64,000 bases of DNA, from the NCBI RefSeq assembly GCF_019219065.1, contig NZ_JAHUWK010000007.1:62001-126000 (forward strand), given 5' to 3'. The notes under the pieces were generated by a model. The model made no database searches. It was given only the letters and a program-made list of their open reading frames with translations, and was not told the origin of the DNA. This DNA is from Duganella sp. sic0402. Its GTDB lineage: Bacteria; Pseudomonadota; Gammaproteobacteria; Burkholderiales; Burkholderiaceae_D. Position 1 is the stretch's first letter. Every line of letters begins with the position of its first letter. Below are positions 25,800 to 34,309 of this stretch, piece after piece. Made by a program: the position numbers and the translations under genes.

Positions 25800-26631
25800 G
25801 CTCTAAAGTCCTGTCGGTTAAATATTGGATGAAATCAGCCAGCGGGCCGGCGTCGGCCGGGCTGGCAAAACTGGCGCCGGACGGCAGCAGATGCAGGCGC
25901 ACGTCCAGCATTTGCGGCACGTCGCCGCGCGATACGTCGGCGATATTGGTGATGGCGTGACGGCAGTCGAGCACGGTCACGCCGCCGCTGCCGATCACCG
26001 AAATGCCCTGGCCCTTGACGATCAAGGCGGTGTCCTCGTCGATACCCGCGCCCAGCAGGAAGGGGCTTTGCGCGATGGCGCTCAGCAGGCGATGGATACG
26101 GTGGCGCTGCGAGAAATGCTGGTCGATGATGACGCGGCTGACGAAGCCGAGACCCGCGCTCAGGTGCACCGCGCCTTTTTCCGGCGCCAGCTCGGCCTTG
26201 CCTTCAGCCAGCATATGGGTGCACATGCCCGATGCGCCGGCGCTGGTGCCGGCGATGCAGGCGCCGTTGTCATACCAGGCGCTGCGCATGGCGCGTTCTA
26301 CCTTGGTGCCGCCGATGAAGGCCATCAGCCGTTTCTGGTCGCCGCCGGTCATGAAAATGCCGCGCGCCTGCGCCAAGCGGTGCGCCAGCATGTCGTCTTC
26401 CGCTTCGGCGCGGCTGGTGATGCTGGCATGCGTCACCTGCGTGGCACCCATTTCATCGAAGGCCTGGCGGTACATATCCCACAGGTCCCCTGGCACCGTG
26501 CTGGCGGCCGTGACGATCATGATGGGCTGTTCCAGGCCGCCCGCCAGTGCGGCAAACTTGTGCAATATTTCCTTGTTGTCCGTGCGGTCTTCCTTGCCGC
26601 CGATGATCATTAAGCTTCCGTTGAGGTTCAT
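25786..26631 (-). CDS. cphB: Cyanophycinase
   Basis: Serine exopeptidase of family S51 that releases beta-Asp-Arg dipeptides from cyanophycin. The 281-residue protein carries the nucleophile elbow GTSAGAS with Ser130, plus MTGGDQ near 94 and the C-terminal VSRGDVPQMLDVRLHLLPSG typical of CphB. No signal peptide is present, so it is the intracellular type acting on granules. It begins 4 bases after the stop of the upstream gene and overlaps the cphA start, so breakdown and synthesis enzymes are made from one mRNA. Confidence 0.95.
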   Translation of the reverse strand: MNLNGSLMIIGGKEDRTDNKEILHKFAALAGGLEQPIMIVTAASTVPGDLWDMYRQAFDEMGATQVTHASITSRAEAEDDMLAHRLAQARGIFMTGGDQKRLMAFIGGTKVERAMRSAWYDNGACIAGTSAGASGMCTHMLAEGKAELAPEKGAVHLSAGLGFVSRVIIDQHFSQRHRIHRLLSAIAQSPFLLGAGIDEDTALIVKGQGISVIGSGGVTVLDCRHAITNIADVSRGDVPQMLDVRLHLLPSGASFASPADAGPLADFIQYLTDRTLEHDHR

Positions 26632-26635
26632 AGCT

Positions 26636-28039
26636 TCAATTGATGAGTTGACGATACATCCTCGTGGCCATCAGGCCCAGCGGACGATGATGCTGGGCCG
26701 GTGTCATCAGCGTCTGCAGCAGCTGCACGGCGGCCTGCTTGCTGCCCAGCGTGGCGACCTGCTGTTCCAGCTGGCGCAGCGGACTGGTGCTGTTGTCCTG
26801 GGCATGATGGCGGACGATGCCGCGCGGCGCGCCCTGGCGCGGCGTTTGGTGCAGGCCCAGCGTATCGAGCGAACGCTGGCGGGCGCGGAAGCTGGGCACG
26901 CGTTTCGGCGTGACGATCCAGTCGCGCAGCACCTGCTGCTCATAGGCGCTGAAGACGCCGAACATTTCGGCACGTTCGCTCTGGATCAGGCGCCAGAAGC
27001 GGCTGTTTTCCGGCGGCTGGCCGCGCTGTATCCAGCCGGCCGTTTCCAGCGCGGCCAGCATCTGCGGGATTTGCTGCGGATCGCTCAGCCATTCGTTGAT
27101 GCTGCGGCCAGCCAGGCGGCAGTAGTCCGAGTGCATATTGGCGCCGGTGTGGGCCTTGGCGGCCATGATGTCCACCAGTTCCGTCTCCAGGTCGAAGCCG
27201 GAGATGATCGAGGTGGTGCAGGCGCCCAGGTCGTTCAGGCGATAGCCGTCGCGTACCCGCTGCCAAACGCTGGCGCTGTCGCCAAAGCGCGGCAGCAGCT
27301 GGGTCAGCGCCTGTACCGCCTTCTGCGCATGGCCGGTGCTGCCGTTGTCCACGGTGATATGCAGCGTGAAGTAATATGGATCGATACCCAGCTCGTTGAG
27401 TTCGTAGGCGGTGATCAGCAGGTGCAAGGGCAGCTGCTCATAGCCCAGGTTGTAGCCGATGATCTCCGGCAGGAAGCGGTCCGCGTCATAGGCCAGCGCC
27501 AGCTGAATGGCGCCTTGCTCAAAATAGGTGTCCGGCAGCTCGTGCCAGTTGTCGCATTCATGCGCGGCCAGCAGCTTCTTGTAGAGCAGCACATGGTTCT
27601 TTTCCGGCACGCCGTCGCCCAGTTCTTCCAGATAGGTCTGGATCAGCGGGCGGAAGTCGGGATCGTCCCAGCGCGCCAGCAGGCCGTACAGCCAGGCGCC
27701 GTCCACCAGCTTGGTCGGCGCGGCGTGCTTGAGGAAGTACAGCGCATGCGACTGGTTGCTGAAAAAGCGGCGCGGCGCGCCTTCGCGGCGGCTTTGCAGG
27801 TAGGCCTGGTATTCCATGCCGACGGTGAAGGCGCGGCTGGCCATCCACGGTCCCAGCTGGCTTAGCTGGGACGGCAGTTCGTCATGCAACTGCTGAGCGG
27901 CCTGTAGCCGCTGCACCATAAAGGCGCGCGAGTTGGCCAGGCCATCGGCGTCCGGCGGACCGTCGTTGAGTGAGCGATAAACCGCTGCCGCGCTGGTCAG
28001 GGCGGCAGGGGCGGGGACGGCATACGCTAGTTGTAACAT
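26636..28039 (-). CDS. Heme-oxygenase-like diiron protein in the cyanophycin operon
   Basis: A 467-residue protein resembling the 'iron-containing redox enzyme' group of heme-oxygenase-like diiron oxidases. Candidate ligands are Glu138/139 and His149 (YLEELGDG...KNHVLL), Glu192 or Glu201, and the last-helix trio His227, Asp231 and His237 (YYFTLHITVDNGSTGHAQK). The N-terminal half and the C-terminal 150 residues are not recognised. It is the first gene of the minus-strand operon, with cphB only 4 bases downstream. Known family members oxidise amino acids or fatty acids. A role in supplying or modifying a cyanophycin building block is possible but is inferred from position only. Confidence 0.72.
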   Translation of the reverse strand: MLQLAYAVPAPAALTSAAAVYRSLNDGPPDADGLANSRAFMVQRLQAAQQLHDELPSQLSQLGPWMASRAFTVGMEYQAYLQSRREGAPRRFFSNQSHALYFLKHAAPTKLVDGAWLYGLLARWDDPDFRPLIQTYLEELGDGVPEKNHVLLYKKLLAAHECDNWHELPDTYFEQGAIQLALAYDADRFLPEIIGYNLGYEQLPLHLLITAYELNELGIDPYYFTLHITVDNGSTGHAQKAVQALTQLLPRFGDSASVWQRVRDGYRLNDLGACTTSIISGFDLETELVDIMAAKAHTGANMHSDYCRLAGRSINEWLSDPQQIPQMLAALETAGWIQRGQPPENSRFWRLIQSERAEMFGVFSAYEQQVLRDWIVTPKRVPSFRARQRSLDTLGLHQTPRQGAPRGIVRHHAQDNSTSPLRQLEQQVATLGSKQAAVQLLQTLMTPAQHHRPLGLMATRMYRQLIN

Positions 28040-28147
28040 GAGGGGCTCGAATGTGAATTGTGGGCGTTGGAGAATTATCGATTGCCTCGGCCTTGCCCCA
28101 CATCGGTGCGTCTCTTGTGTTTGTGTAAGAGTACGCTGACAGCAATG

Positions 28148-29050
28148 TCAATTTTCAGCCATCGCGCCCTTGACAACCTTGATGGATTCGCCCAGTTCGG
28201 CGCCGGTCAGCGGATCAGCTTCTGGGTCGGACACGGTGCGCGCGGCCATCTGGCTCAGCAGCGCTTCTTCTTCGCTGTCCAGGATCACCGACGCCGAGCC
28301 GTCGCCGCCATCGACCGCCTGCTGCTGCGCGGGGTCGCTGACGGTGTCCCATTTCGGTCCGTCGTTCCACGAACCGCGCACTTCCTGCCCGCCTTGCGAC
28401 ATGTCGAAATAGACGCTGGTGAATTCGGGACTGCCCGGCATTTTCCCCGGCGGGAAGTTGGGCTGGATGGCGTACAGTGCTTTTTCAAACGACTTCTGGT
28501 GGGCGATCTCGCGCGTCATCAAAAAGCCCAGCGCTTCCTTGACGCCCGGATCTTCGGTCAGATTGATCAGCCGCTCATAGACGATCTTGGCGCGCGCCTC
28601 GGCGGCGATGTTGGAGCGCAGGTCGGCGGTGGGTTCGCCGATGGTGTCGATGTAGGCGGCGGTCCATGGTACGCCGGCCGAGTTGACCAGCGGCGCGCCG
28701 CCGCCGTACAGCACTTGCGTCAGATGGCTGTCGTTGCCGGCGCCGGTGATTGAGCGATACAGTTCGCCTTCCTCATCCACGCCTTCGGCCAGCCGGCCCT
28801 TGGCGCCCTTGTTGAGCATGACGACGATGTTGCCGATGACTTCCAGATGGCTGAGCTCCTCGGTCGCGATATCGAACAGCATATCCTTGCGGCCGGGATC
28901 ATCCTCCGCCAGCGCCTGGGTGAAGTAGCGGCACGCGGCCGCCAGCTCGCCTTGTGGTCCGCCAAACTGTTCCAGCATCAGGTTGGCCAGGCCGGGATTG
29001 GTCTCGCTGACGCGGACGGTGTATTGCAGACGTTTGTTGTGCGCGAACAT
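28148..29050 (-). CDS. Manganese catalase
   Basis: Non-heme dimanganese catalase that disproportionates hydrogen peroxide. The 300-residue protein has the ferritin-like bundle with ligands Glu35 (GELAAACRY), Glu65 and His68 (ATEELSHLE), Glu151 (AAEARAKIVYE) and His184 (REIAHQKSFE), matching the E-E-H-E-H set of characterised Mn catalases. The extended C-terminal arm (PPGKMPGSPEFTSVYFDMS) is also typical. Its ATG follows AAGGAGAAAACC. The gene is monocistronic. An inverted repeat at 29093-29134 lies just upstream. Confidence 0.95.
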   Translation of the reverse strand: MFAHNKRLQYTVRVSETNPGLANLMLEQFGGPQGELAAACRYFTQALAEDDPGRKDMLFDIATEELSHLEVIGNIVVMLNKGAKGRLAEGVDEEGELYRSITGAGNDSHLTQVLYGGGAPLVNSAGVPWTAAYIDTIGEPTADLRSNIAAEARAKIVYERLINLTEDPGVKEALGFLMTREIAHQKSFEKALYAIQPNFPPGKMPGSPEFTSVYFDMSQGGQEVRGSWNDGPKWDTVSDPAQQQAVDGGDGSASVILDSEEEALLSQMAARTVSDPEADPLTGAELGESIKVVKGAMAEN

Positions 29051-29092
29051 GGTTTTCTCCTTGGTTGGTTAGAAACCCATCGTAGGCGCTGC

Positions 29093-29134
29093 CCGACACG
29101 CTGCGTATCAGCGCTTGGCGTTGCGGCGTGTCGG
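29093..29134. repeat. Inverted repeat upstream of the manganese catalase gene
   Basis: CCGACACGC (29093-29101) and its exact complement GCGTGTCGG (29126-29134) flank 24 bases; extending inward, 11 of 13 positions pair. It lies 43-84 bases before the catalase start, between that gene and galE. It could be a regulator site or an mRNA hairpin. Confidence 0.5.
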
Positions 29135-29195
29135 ACAAGACCGGCATGTGACTACCATCTCTATCGACGAGCTTAACCTGTGGTCTCGACAGTAA

Positions 29196-30266
29196 TCAGG
29201 CGGCCCGGTGCGCCACGCGCCGGTCCTGCTGGCGGCGTTCCTGATTGACCGGCGTCGGCGCGGGCACGGCGCGCAGCGGCGCAGGCGCAGGATGCAGCCG
29301 CTGCTCCCACGCCCACGCATGCGCGATGATGGTATCCAGGTCGCCAAACTTCGGCTGCCAGCCCAGCTCCTGCCGTGCGCGCGTGGCGTCGGCCACCAGC
29401 CGGGCCGGATCGCCGTCGCGGCGTGGGCCGCTGGCGATGGGTATCCGCCTGCCCGTCACCCGTTCGGCGGCGGCGATCACCTCGCGGATCGAATAGCCGT
29501 TGCCATTGCCGAGGTTGTAGCGGGCGCTGGGCGCGCCTTGCGACAGCGCCTGCAAGGCCAGCAGGTGCGCATCGCACAAATCCTGCACATGGATGTAGTC
29601 GCGCAGGCAGGTGCCGTCCGGTGTCGGATAGTCTTCGCCGTAGATGGTGATGGCGGCGCGCCGCCCCGAAGCGGCCTGCAGCACCAGCGGAATCAGATGC
29701 GTTTCCGGCTCGTGGCATTCGCCCAGTTCGTTGTCGGGATCGGCGCCGGCGGCGTTGAAGTAGCGCAGGCAGATGCTGCGCAAATCGTAGGCCCGGGCGA
29801 AATCGTCCAGCATCTCTTCCACCATCAGCTTGGACTTGCCGTAAGGGTTGATCGGCAGCGTCGGGTGGCGCTCGTCGATCGGCACATACTGCGGGTCGCC
29901 GAAGATGGCGGCGGTGGACGAGAAGATGAACTGGTCGACGCCGTGGCGCACCATCGTCTCCAGCAAGACCAGCGTATTGCTGACATTGTTTTCGTAGTAG
30001 CGCGCCGGCTGCTGCACCGATTCGCCAACCTGGATGAAGCTGGCGAAGTGCATCACGGCGCGGATCGGATAGGCCTGGAACAGCACCTCCAGCGCGCCTG
30101 GGTCGTGCAGGTCGGCGACGATCAGCGGCGCATCGCCGACCGCCTCGCGCCGGCCCTGCGACAGATTGTCCAGCACCACCGGCATATAGCCATTACGGCG
30201 CAAGCGCTTGACCATGTGCGAGCCGACGTAGCCGGCGCCGCCGACCACAAGGATGGGTGTTTGCAT
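29196..30266 (-). CDS. galE: UDP-glucose 4-epimerase
   Basis: Interconverts UDP-glucose and UDP-galactose. The 356-residue short-chain dehydrogenase-type protein has the NAD loop GGAGYVGSHM at residue 9, the catalytic Ser in FSSTAAIFGDP near 120, YGKSK near 148 and the substrate-binding RYFNAAGADP near 168. The last 35 residues are a Pro/Gln/Arg-rich extension (PVNQERRQQDRR) beyond the usual end. It lies 9 bases downstream of the large fusion gene, so UDP-galactose supply and the glycosyltransferase/FAD protein are probably made together. Confidence 0.94.
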   Translation of the reverse strand: MQTPILVVGGAGYVGSHMVKRLRRNGYMPVVLDNLSQGRREAVGDAPLIVADLHDPGALEVLFQAYPIRAVMHFASFIQVGESVQQPARYYENNVSNTLVLLETMVRHGVDQFIFSSTAAIFGDPQYVPIDERHPTLPINPYGKSKLMVEEMLDDFARAYDLRSICLRYFNAAGADPDNELGECHEPETHLIPLVLQAASGRRAAITIYGEDYPTPDGTCLRDYIHVQDLCDAHLLALQALSQGAPSARYNLGNGNGYSIREVIAAAERVTGRRIPIASGPRRDGDPARLVADATRARQELGWQPKFGDLDTIIAHAWAWEQRLHPAPAPLRAVPAPTPVNQERRQQDRRVAHRAA

Positions 30267-30275
30267 AAGTCCTCC

Positions 30276-33200
30276 TCAGGTTCTGGATTCGGCGCTGCGG
30301 GTGGCGGCGCCGTTCGCTGAGCGCACGCGCTCGGCGGCTTTTTTACCGGCCAGGAAGGCGTGATCCGAGTTGTAGTATTCCCATTCGCTGTAGCGGCCGG
30401 ACAGGATGATGTCGTGCTGCTCCATCCACGCGCGCACGGTGGCGACGTTGTGCGCGCGCGCATGGTCGTACACCACGTAGGCATACGGCATATCGACCTG
30501 GTTGGCGGCGACCACGGTGTCATCGGCGTTGATGAAGCCGACCCGGATGCAGTCGTCTATGCAGCGCTGGATCAGTGCATCGCCATCGACTGGCAGCGGT
30601 TTCCATGGCGAGTAGGAGATCTCGCAGGTGAAGCCGAAACCGCCCGGCGCATTGCATTCGGCGCTGGCGTTGCCCTGTACGAAAATGCGGTGGAAGATGC
30701 TGTCTTCCGGGTAGTAGATCCAGTGCTTTTCCGTGATATTGCTGCGGTTGACGCCGATGTTGACGCAGCGGATCGACACATGGTTCAGCCCTTCGGCCGC
30801 GCTGCGCACTGCCTCCGGCGCGGCCTGGCCGCACAGCTTGACCAGCTCCGGCAGCGGCATGGTGCTGATCAGCTGCGCATAGGGCAGGCGGCGGCCGTCG
30901 GCCAGCACCACCGTATGCTCCTGTGGCAGCACCTTTACCACATTGGCGTTCAGCTCGACTTTGCCGCGGATGTGCGGCAGGAAGCCGTTCATCAGCGCCT
31001 GGAAACCGCCGCGCAGCGGATAGCCGAAGCGGGCGTTGGGGCCCATGGGCTTGGCCACCGGTTCCAGTGCACCTTCGATGATCTGTTCCAGGTCCGGCAG
31101 CGGCACGCGTCCGCCCAGCCACGAGGTTTCCATGTCCTTCAGCGGCACGGTCCAGATTTTTTTGTTGTAGGGGATGGCGAAGTGCCTGGCAATGCCTTTG
31201 CCCCAGACGCGGTAGATGAAGTCTTCGAAGTTCTCCGTGCGGGCTGCGGCTGCGCCGGCATCGCTGTTGGCCACATCGGCGGTGCCGTCGGCGCAGCAGT
31301 CTTCCACCACGCCAGGCTGGCACGCCGCTTCGCTAAGGCCGTAGCGCGATTCGATCGCGCCGACGATGCACTCCTTGATCACCTGCGGGGGCAGGCCATA
31401 CAGCGCGCCCTGGAAGGGGTAGCGGGTGTACACCTGCTTGCTGTAAACCCAGGCTTCGCGCATCTGCCAGTGCTGGTTATCGCCCAGCAGGATGTCGTAC
31501 AGCTTGAGTACATACGGATCGTTGGAGAACATGATATGGCCGGCGTAGTCGAAGGTGAAGCCGTTGTCGCGGACCGAGCGGCACCAGCCGCCGACGCTGG
31601 CGTTACGCTCCAGCAGCACGGTGTCGGCGCCCAGGTGGTAGGCAGCCGACAAGCCGGTCGGCCCACCGCCGACAATGATGCAGTTGGTGGCGCCGCGCCC
31701 GCGCATGGCGTTGACGTTGGCGGCGTCTGGCGCCGGGACGCTGGCTTCCGGCGCCGGTGGCGGCGTCAGGCCGGCGGCGGCGCTGCCGCCCGGCGGTGTC
31801 CGCTGCATCAATGCGCGCATGCTGTCGGCGGTGCTTTCCCACGAGGTGCGTTCGACCACCGCGCGCATGCGCTCTGCCAGTGCTGCGCGCTGCGGCTCGT
31901 CCAATGCCAGCGCCGCCTCGCAATGGGCGATGAATTCGGCGTGGTCATGGCCGATGGCGACGATGTCACCATAAGGTTTTTCCACATCGGTGATGGCGGT
32001 GCTGACTGACGGCAGCTCGGCCGCCATGTATTCCAGCACCTTGGTCGGGCTGATGTAGCGCGTCGATTCATTCAGCGCGAACGGCAGCAGGCAGACATCC
32101 CAGCCGGCCAGGAACTGCGGCAGCACCTGGTAGGACTGCTGGCCGAGGTAGTGGATGTTCTGCCGCTGCGGCAGCGTTGCCGGATCGATCTTGACCACCG
32201 GCCCGACCAGCACCAGCTGCCACTCCGGATGCGCGTCGGCCATGGCGGCGATCAGCGCCGCGTCGAAGCGCTCGTCAATCACGCCGTAGTAGCCCAGGCG
32301 CGGATGGGGAATGTCATTGTGCAGCGGATGGCTGTTGCTGCGGTCCAGTGCCTGGTGGAAGTGTACCGAGTCGACGCTGCTGGCGAAGCAGTGGGCGCTG
32401 GCGTGGCGCTGGCGCTTGGCTTCGTACAGGCTGGGACCGCCGGTAAAGACCAGGTCGGCGACCTTCAGCAGCACCGCCTCGCGTTGCAGCAGCTGCTTGG
32501 GGGCGTTCTGGAATGCAGACAGCTCATCCATGCAATCGTAGACGACCAGGGCAGCATCCGGCGGCAGCAGCGGCAGCGCCATCGGCGTGTAGAACCACAC
32601 CAGCGGCTGCTTGTCGATGCCGGGCAGCTCGCTCAGCAGTCCTTGCAGCAGCGGGATCTGGTCGTCGTGGAAACCGCTGGACTGCACCGGCGTGTGCGGC
32701 CGGTACACCGACAGATTGGGCGCGGGATTGAAGGTTTCCCAGTGGGCCGGGCCGGCGTCGTACACCGGTTCTTCGACCACCAGTACGCGATAATATTGGG
32801 CCAGGCGCGATAGCAGGTGTTGTGGACGTTGATAAACAAAATCCCACCGCAGGTGACAAAAGACGATCATGGTTTGCATAGCGCTCTCCCTTGTTGGTTG
32901 ACATAGTTGCTTGGTCAGGCGAATTGCCTGGTGTAGCGCGGCGGCATATACCGGCACTGGCCGCCGCGCCAGAGGTGGCGTGCTGTGCAGGTCGACATCC
33001 CACAGCCCGCTTTTGTGCCAATGGTCGGCATGCTCCCAGTCTGGCCGGTCGATCACCGGATACAGGCAGATGCCGCGCACATCGGCGCCTTGCTCGATGG
33101 CCAGTGCGGTTTGCTCGGCCATCTGTCGCATCCAGACGCCACGGCCGCTGCCGACGTGGCTGGTTTCCGCCAGCAGCAGCGGGCGTTGATAACGCTGGTG

Positions 33201-34064
33201 CAGCTCCAGCAGCGTCTGGTGCAGCGGCAGGCGGCGCGGATCGTCGAGGTGCCACCACAGCCGCAGGTTGCTGCCGCTTTCCCACTGGTTGCTGTGGTAG
33301 TAGTTGCCGCCGATGATGTCGAGGTAGCGCTCGGCGCCCCCCAGTCCCGGCTCGCGCCGGCCGCACAGCATGTCCCAGGCGTCGAATTGCGAGGCAGTCC
33401 AGCCGGCCGCTTGTGCGGCCCAGTCCGGCCGGCCTGGCGGTGCGATCACATGGATCAGCGGATCGCATTGCAGGATGCGCGCGCCCGGCGTGACCTGCCA
33501 GATGGCGTCGCAGCCGGCGATGGTGGCGCGCACCAGCTGGCGCTTGCCTTCCTCGGCCGCGCGCGGGTCGTGCATATTCTTGCAATGGAACATATGCACC
33601 GACAGGCCCCAGCTCTGGAACGAGATTTCGTTGATCGGCGAGTACACCGGCGTGTCGCCGGCCCACGGTTTTAAATATTTCGCCAGCTCGGTGCAATAGC
33701 GCACGAAGCGCGGTACAAATTCTTCGCCGTAGACATCCACATCGTCCGGCCAGCCGTAGTGGCAGAAGGTCCAGCAGATTTGCAAGCCGAGTTCCTGCGC
33801 CGCGCGCAGGCGGCCGTCGAGGATGCTGAAATCGAAACTGCCGTTGCGTTCGCACAGCCGCCAGCCGGCCGATTCGCGCACCGTGCGGATGCCGAACTCA
33901 TGCAGCAGTACATAGTCTGCGCGGGCTTGTTCGAGATGGCCGGTGACGCTGTTCATGTCGAGTGGACGGCCGGCGTGGTTGAGGTGATCGGCGCCTTCGT
34001 AGCCGGCCTGCCAGAAGCTGGCGAACGGCGGCGCGGGGGCAACGCGTGGAGCGGACGGGGGCAT
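30276..34064 (-). CDS. Three-part fusion: glycosidase-like, glycosyltransferase, FAD-dependent mutase/oxidase-like
   Basis: One open frame of 1262 residues. Residues 1-390 form a (beta/alpha)8 glycosidase-like domain with candidate acid/base Glu in YSPINEISFQSW and nucleophile Glu in LLLAETSHVG. Residues 396-770 are a GT-B-type glycosyltransferase (DFVYQRPQHLLSRLAQ, SPTKVLEYMAAELP). A Pro/Ala linker follows. Residues 787-1262 form an FAD protein (CIIVGGGPTGLSAAYHLG, YTRYPFQGALYGLP, FGYPLRGGFQ) resembling UDP-galactopyranose mutase and protoporphyrinogen-oxidase-like proteins. The ATG at 32879 (residue 396) has its own AGGGAG, so the first part was probably once a separate gene. galE follows. 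A role in surface glycan synthesis is inferred. Confidence 0.8.
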   Translation of the reverse strand: MPPSAPRVAPAPPFASFWQAGYEGADHLNHAGRPLDMNSVTGHLEQARADYVLLHEFGIRTVRESAGWRLCERNGSFDFSILDGRLRAAQELGLQICWTFCHYGWPDDVDVYGEEFVPRFVRYCTELAKYLKPWAGDTPVYSPINEISFQSWGLSVHMFHCKNMHDPRAAEEGKRQLVRATIAGCDAIWQVTPGARILQCDPLIHVIAPPGRPDWAAQAAGWTASQFDAWDMLCGRREPGLGGAERYLDIIGGNYYHSNQWESGSNLRLWWHLDDPRRLPLHQTLLELHQRYQRPLLLAETSHVGSGRGVWMRQMAEQTALAIEQGADVRGICLYPVIDRPDWEHADHWHKSGLWDVDLHSTPPLARRPVPVYAAALHQAIRLTKQLCQPTRESAMQTMIVFCHLRWDFVYQRPQHLLSRLAQYYRVLVVEEPVYDAGPAHWETFNPAPNLSVYRPHTPVQSSGFHDDQIPLLQGLLSELPGIDKQPLVWFYTPMALPLLPPDAALVVYDCMDELSAFQNAPKQLLQREAVLLKVADLVFTGGPSLYEAKRQRHASAHCFASSVDSVHFHQALDRSNSHPLHNDIPHPRLGYYGVIDERFDAALIAAMADAHPEWQLVLVGPVVKIDPATLPQRQNIHYLGQQSYQVLPQFLAGWDVCLLPFALNESTRYISPTKVLEYMAAELPSVSTAITDVEKPYGDIVAIGHDHAEFIAHCEAALALDEPQRAALAERMRAVVERTSWESTADSMRALMQRTPPGGSAAAGLTPPPAPEASVPAPDAANVNAMRGRGATNCIIVGGGPTGLSAAYHLGADTVLLERNASVGGWCRSVRDNGFTFDYAGHIMFSNDPYVLKLYDILLGDNQHWQMREAWVYSKQVYTRYPFQGALYGLPPQVIKECIVGAIESRYGLSEAACQPGVVEDCCADGTADVANSDAGAAAARTENFEDFIYRVWGKGIARHFAIPYNKKIWTVPLKDMETSWLGGRVPLPDLEQIIEGALEPVAKPMGPNARFGYPLRGGFQALMNGFLPHIRGKVELNANVVKVLPQEHTVVLADGRRLPYAQLISTMPLPELVKLCGQAAPEAVRSAAEGLNHVSIRCVNIGVNRSNITEKHWIYYPEDSIFHRIFVQGNASAECNAPGGFGFTCEISYSPWKPLPVDGDALIQRCIDDCIRVGFINADDTVVAANQVDMPYAYVVYDHARAHNVATVRAWMEQHDIILSGRYSEWEYYNSDHAFLAGKKAAERVRSANGAATRSAESRT
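32877..32891 (-). promoter_or_regulatory. Internal ribosome-binding site and ATG inside the fusion gene
   Basis: On the minus strand AGGGAG (32891-32886) stands 6 bases before ATG (32879-32877), ideal spacing, at the boundary between the glycosidase-like and glycosyltransferase parts and in frame with the rest. It could produce a separate protein of 867 residues. Confidence 0.6.
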
Positions 34065-34309
34065 GGATATCCTGCGGAAGTAAGCGCGCCCAATCAGCTC
34101 AACAATATGATGGTACAGCCGGCGCGCAGCGCTAGTACCACGAAGAAATGTAAATCCATGCTAGACGGGTTTCACGTTTACCTTCGTCCGGTACGATGGG
34201 GAAACGCGGCGTATCAGCAACAGATTACTGCGCGGAATTGAGCGCTGTTTTCCTTAGCCGGTGCAAGGTTGTTACGATGCCCGGCACACTTCGATCAGCG
34301 AGGGCATCT

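Noticed and set aside
26003..27865. 620-codon plus-strand frame opposite cphB and the diiron protein gene
   Set aside because: Composition and lack of ribosome-binding site mark it as a shadow; it spans two well-supported genes.
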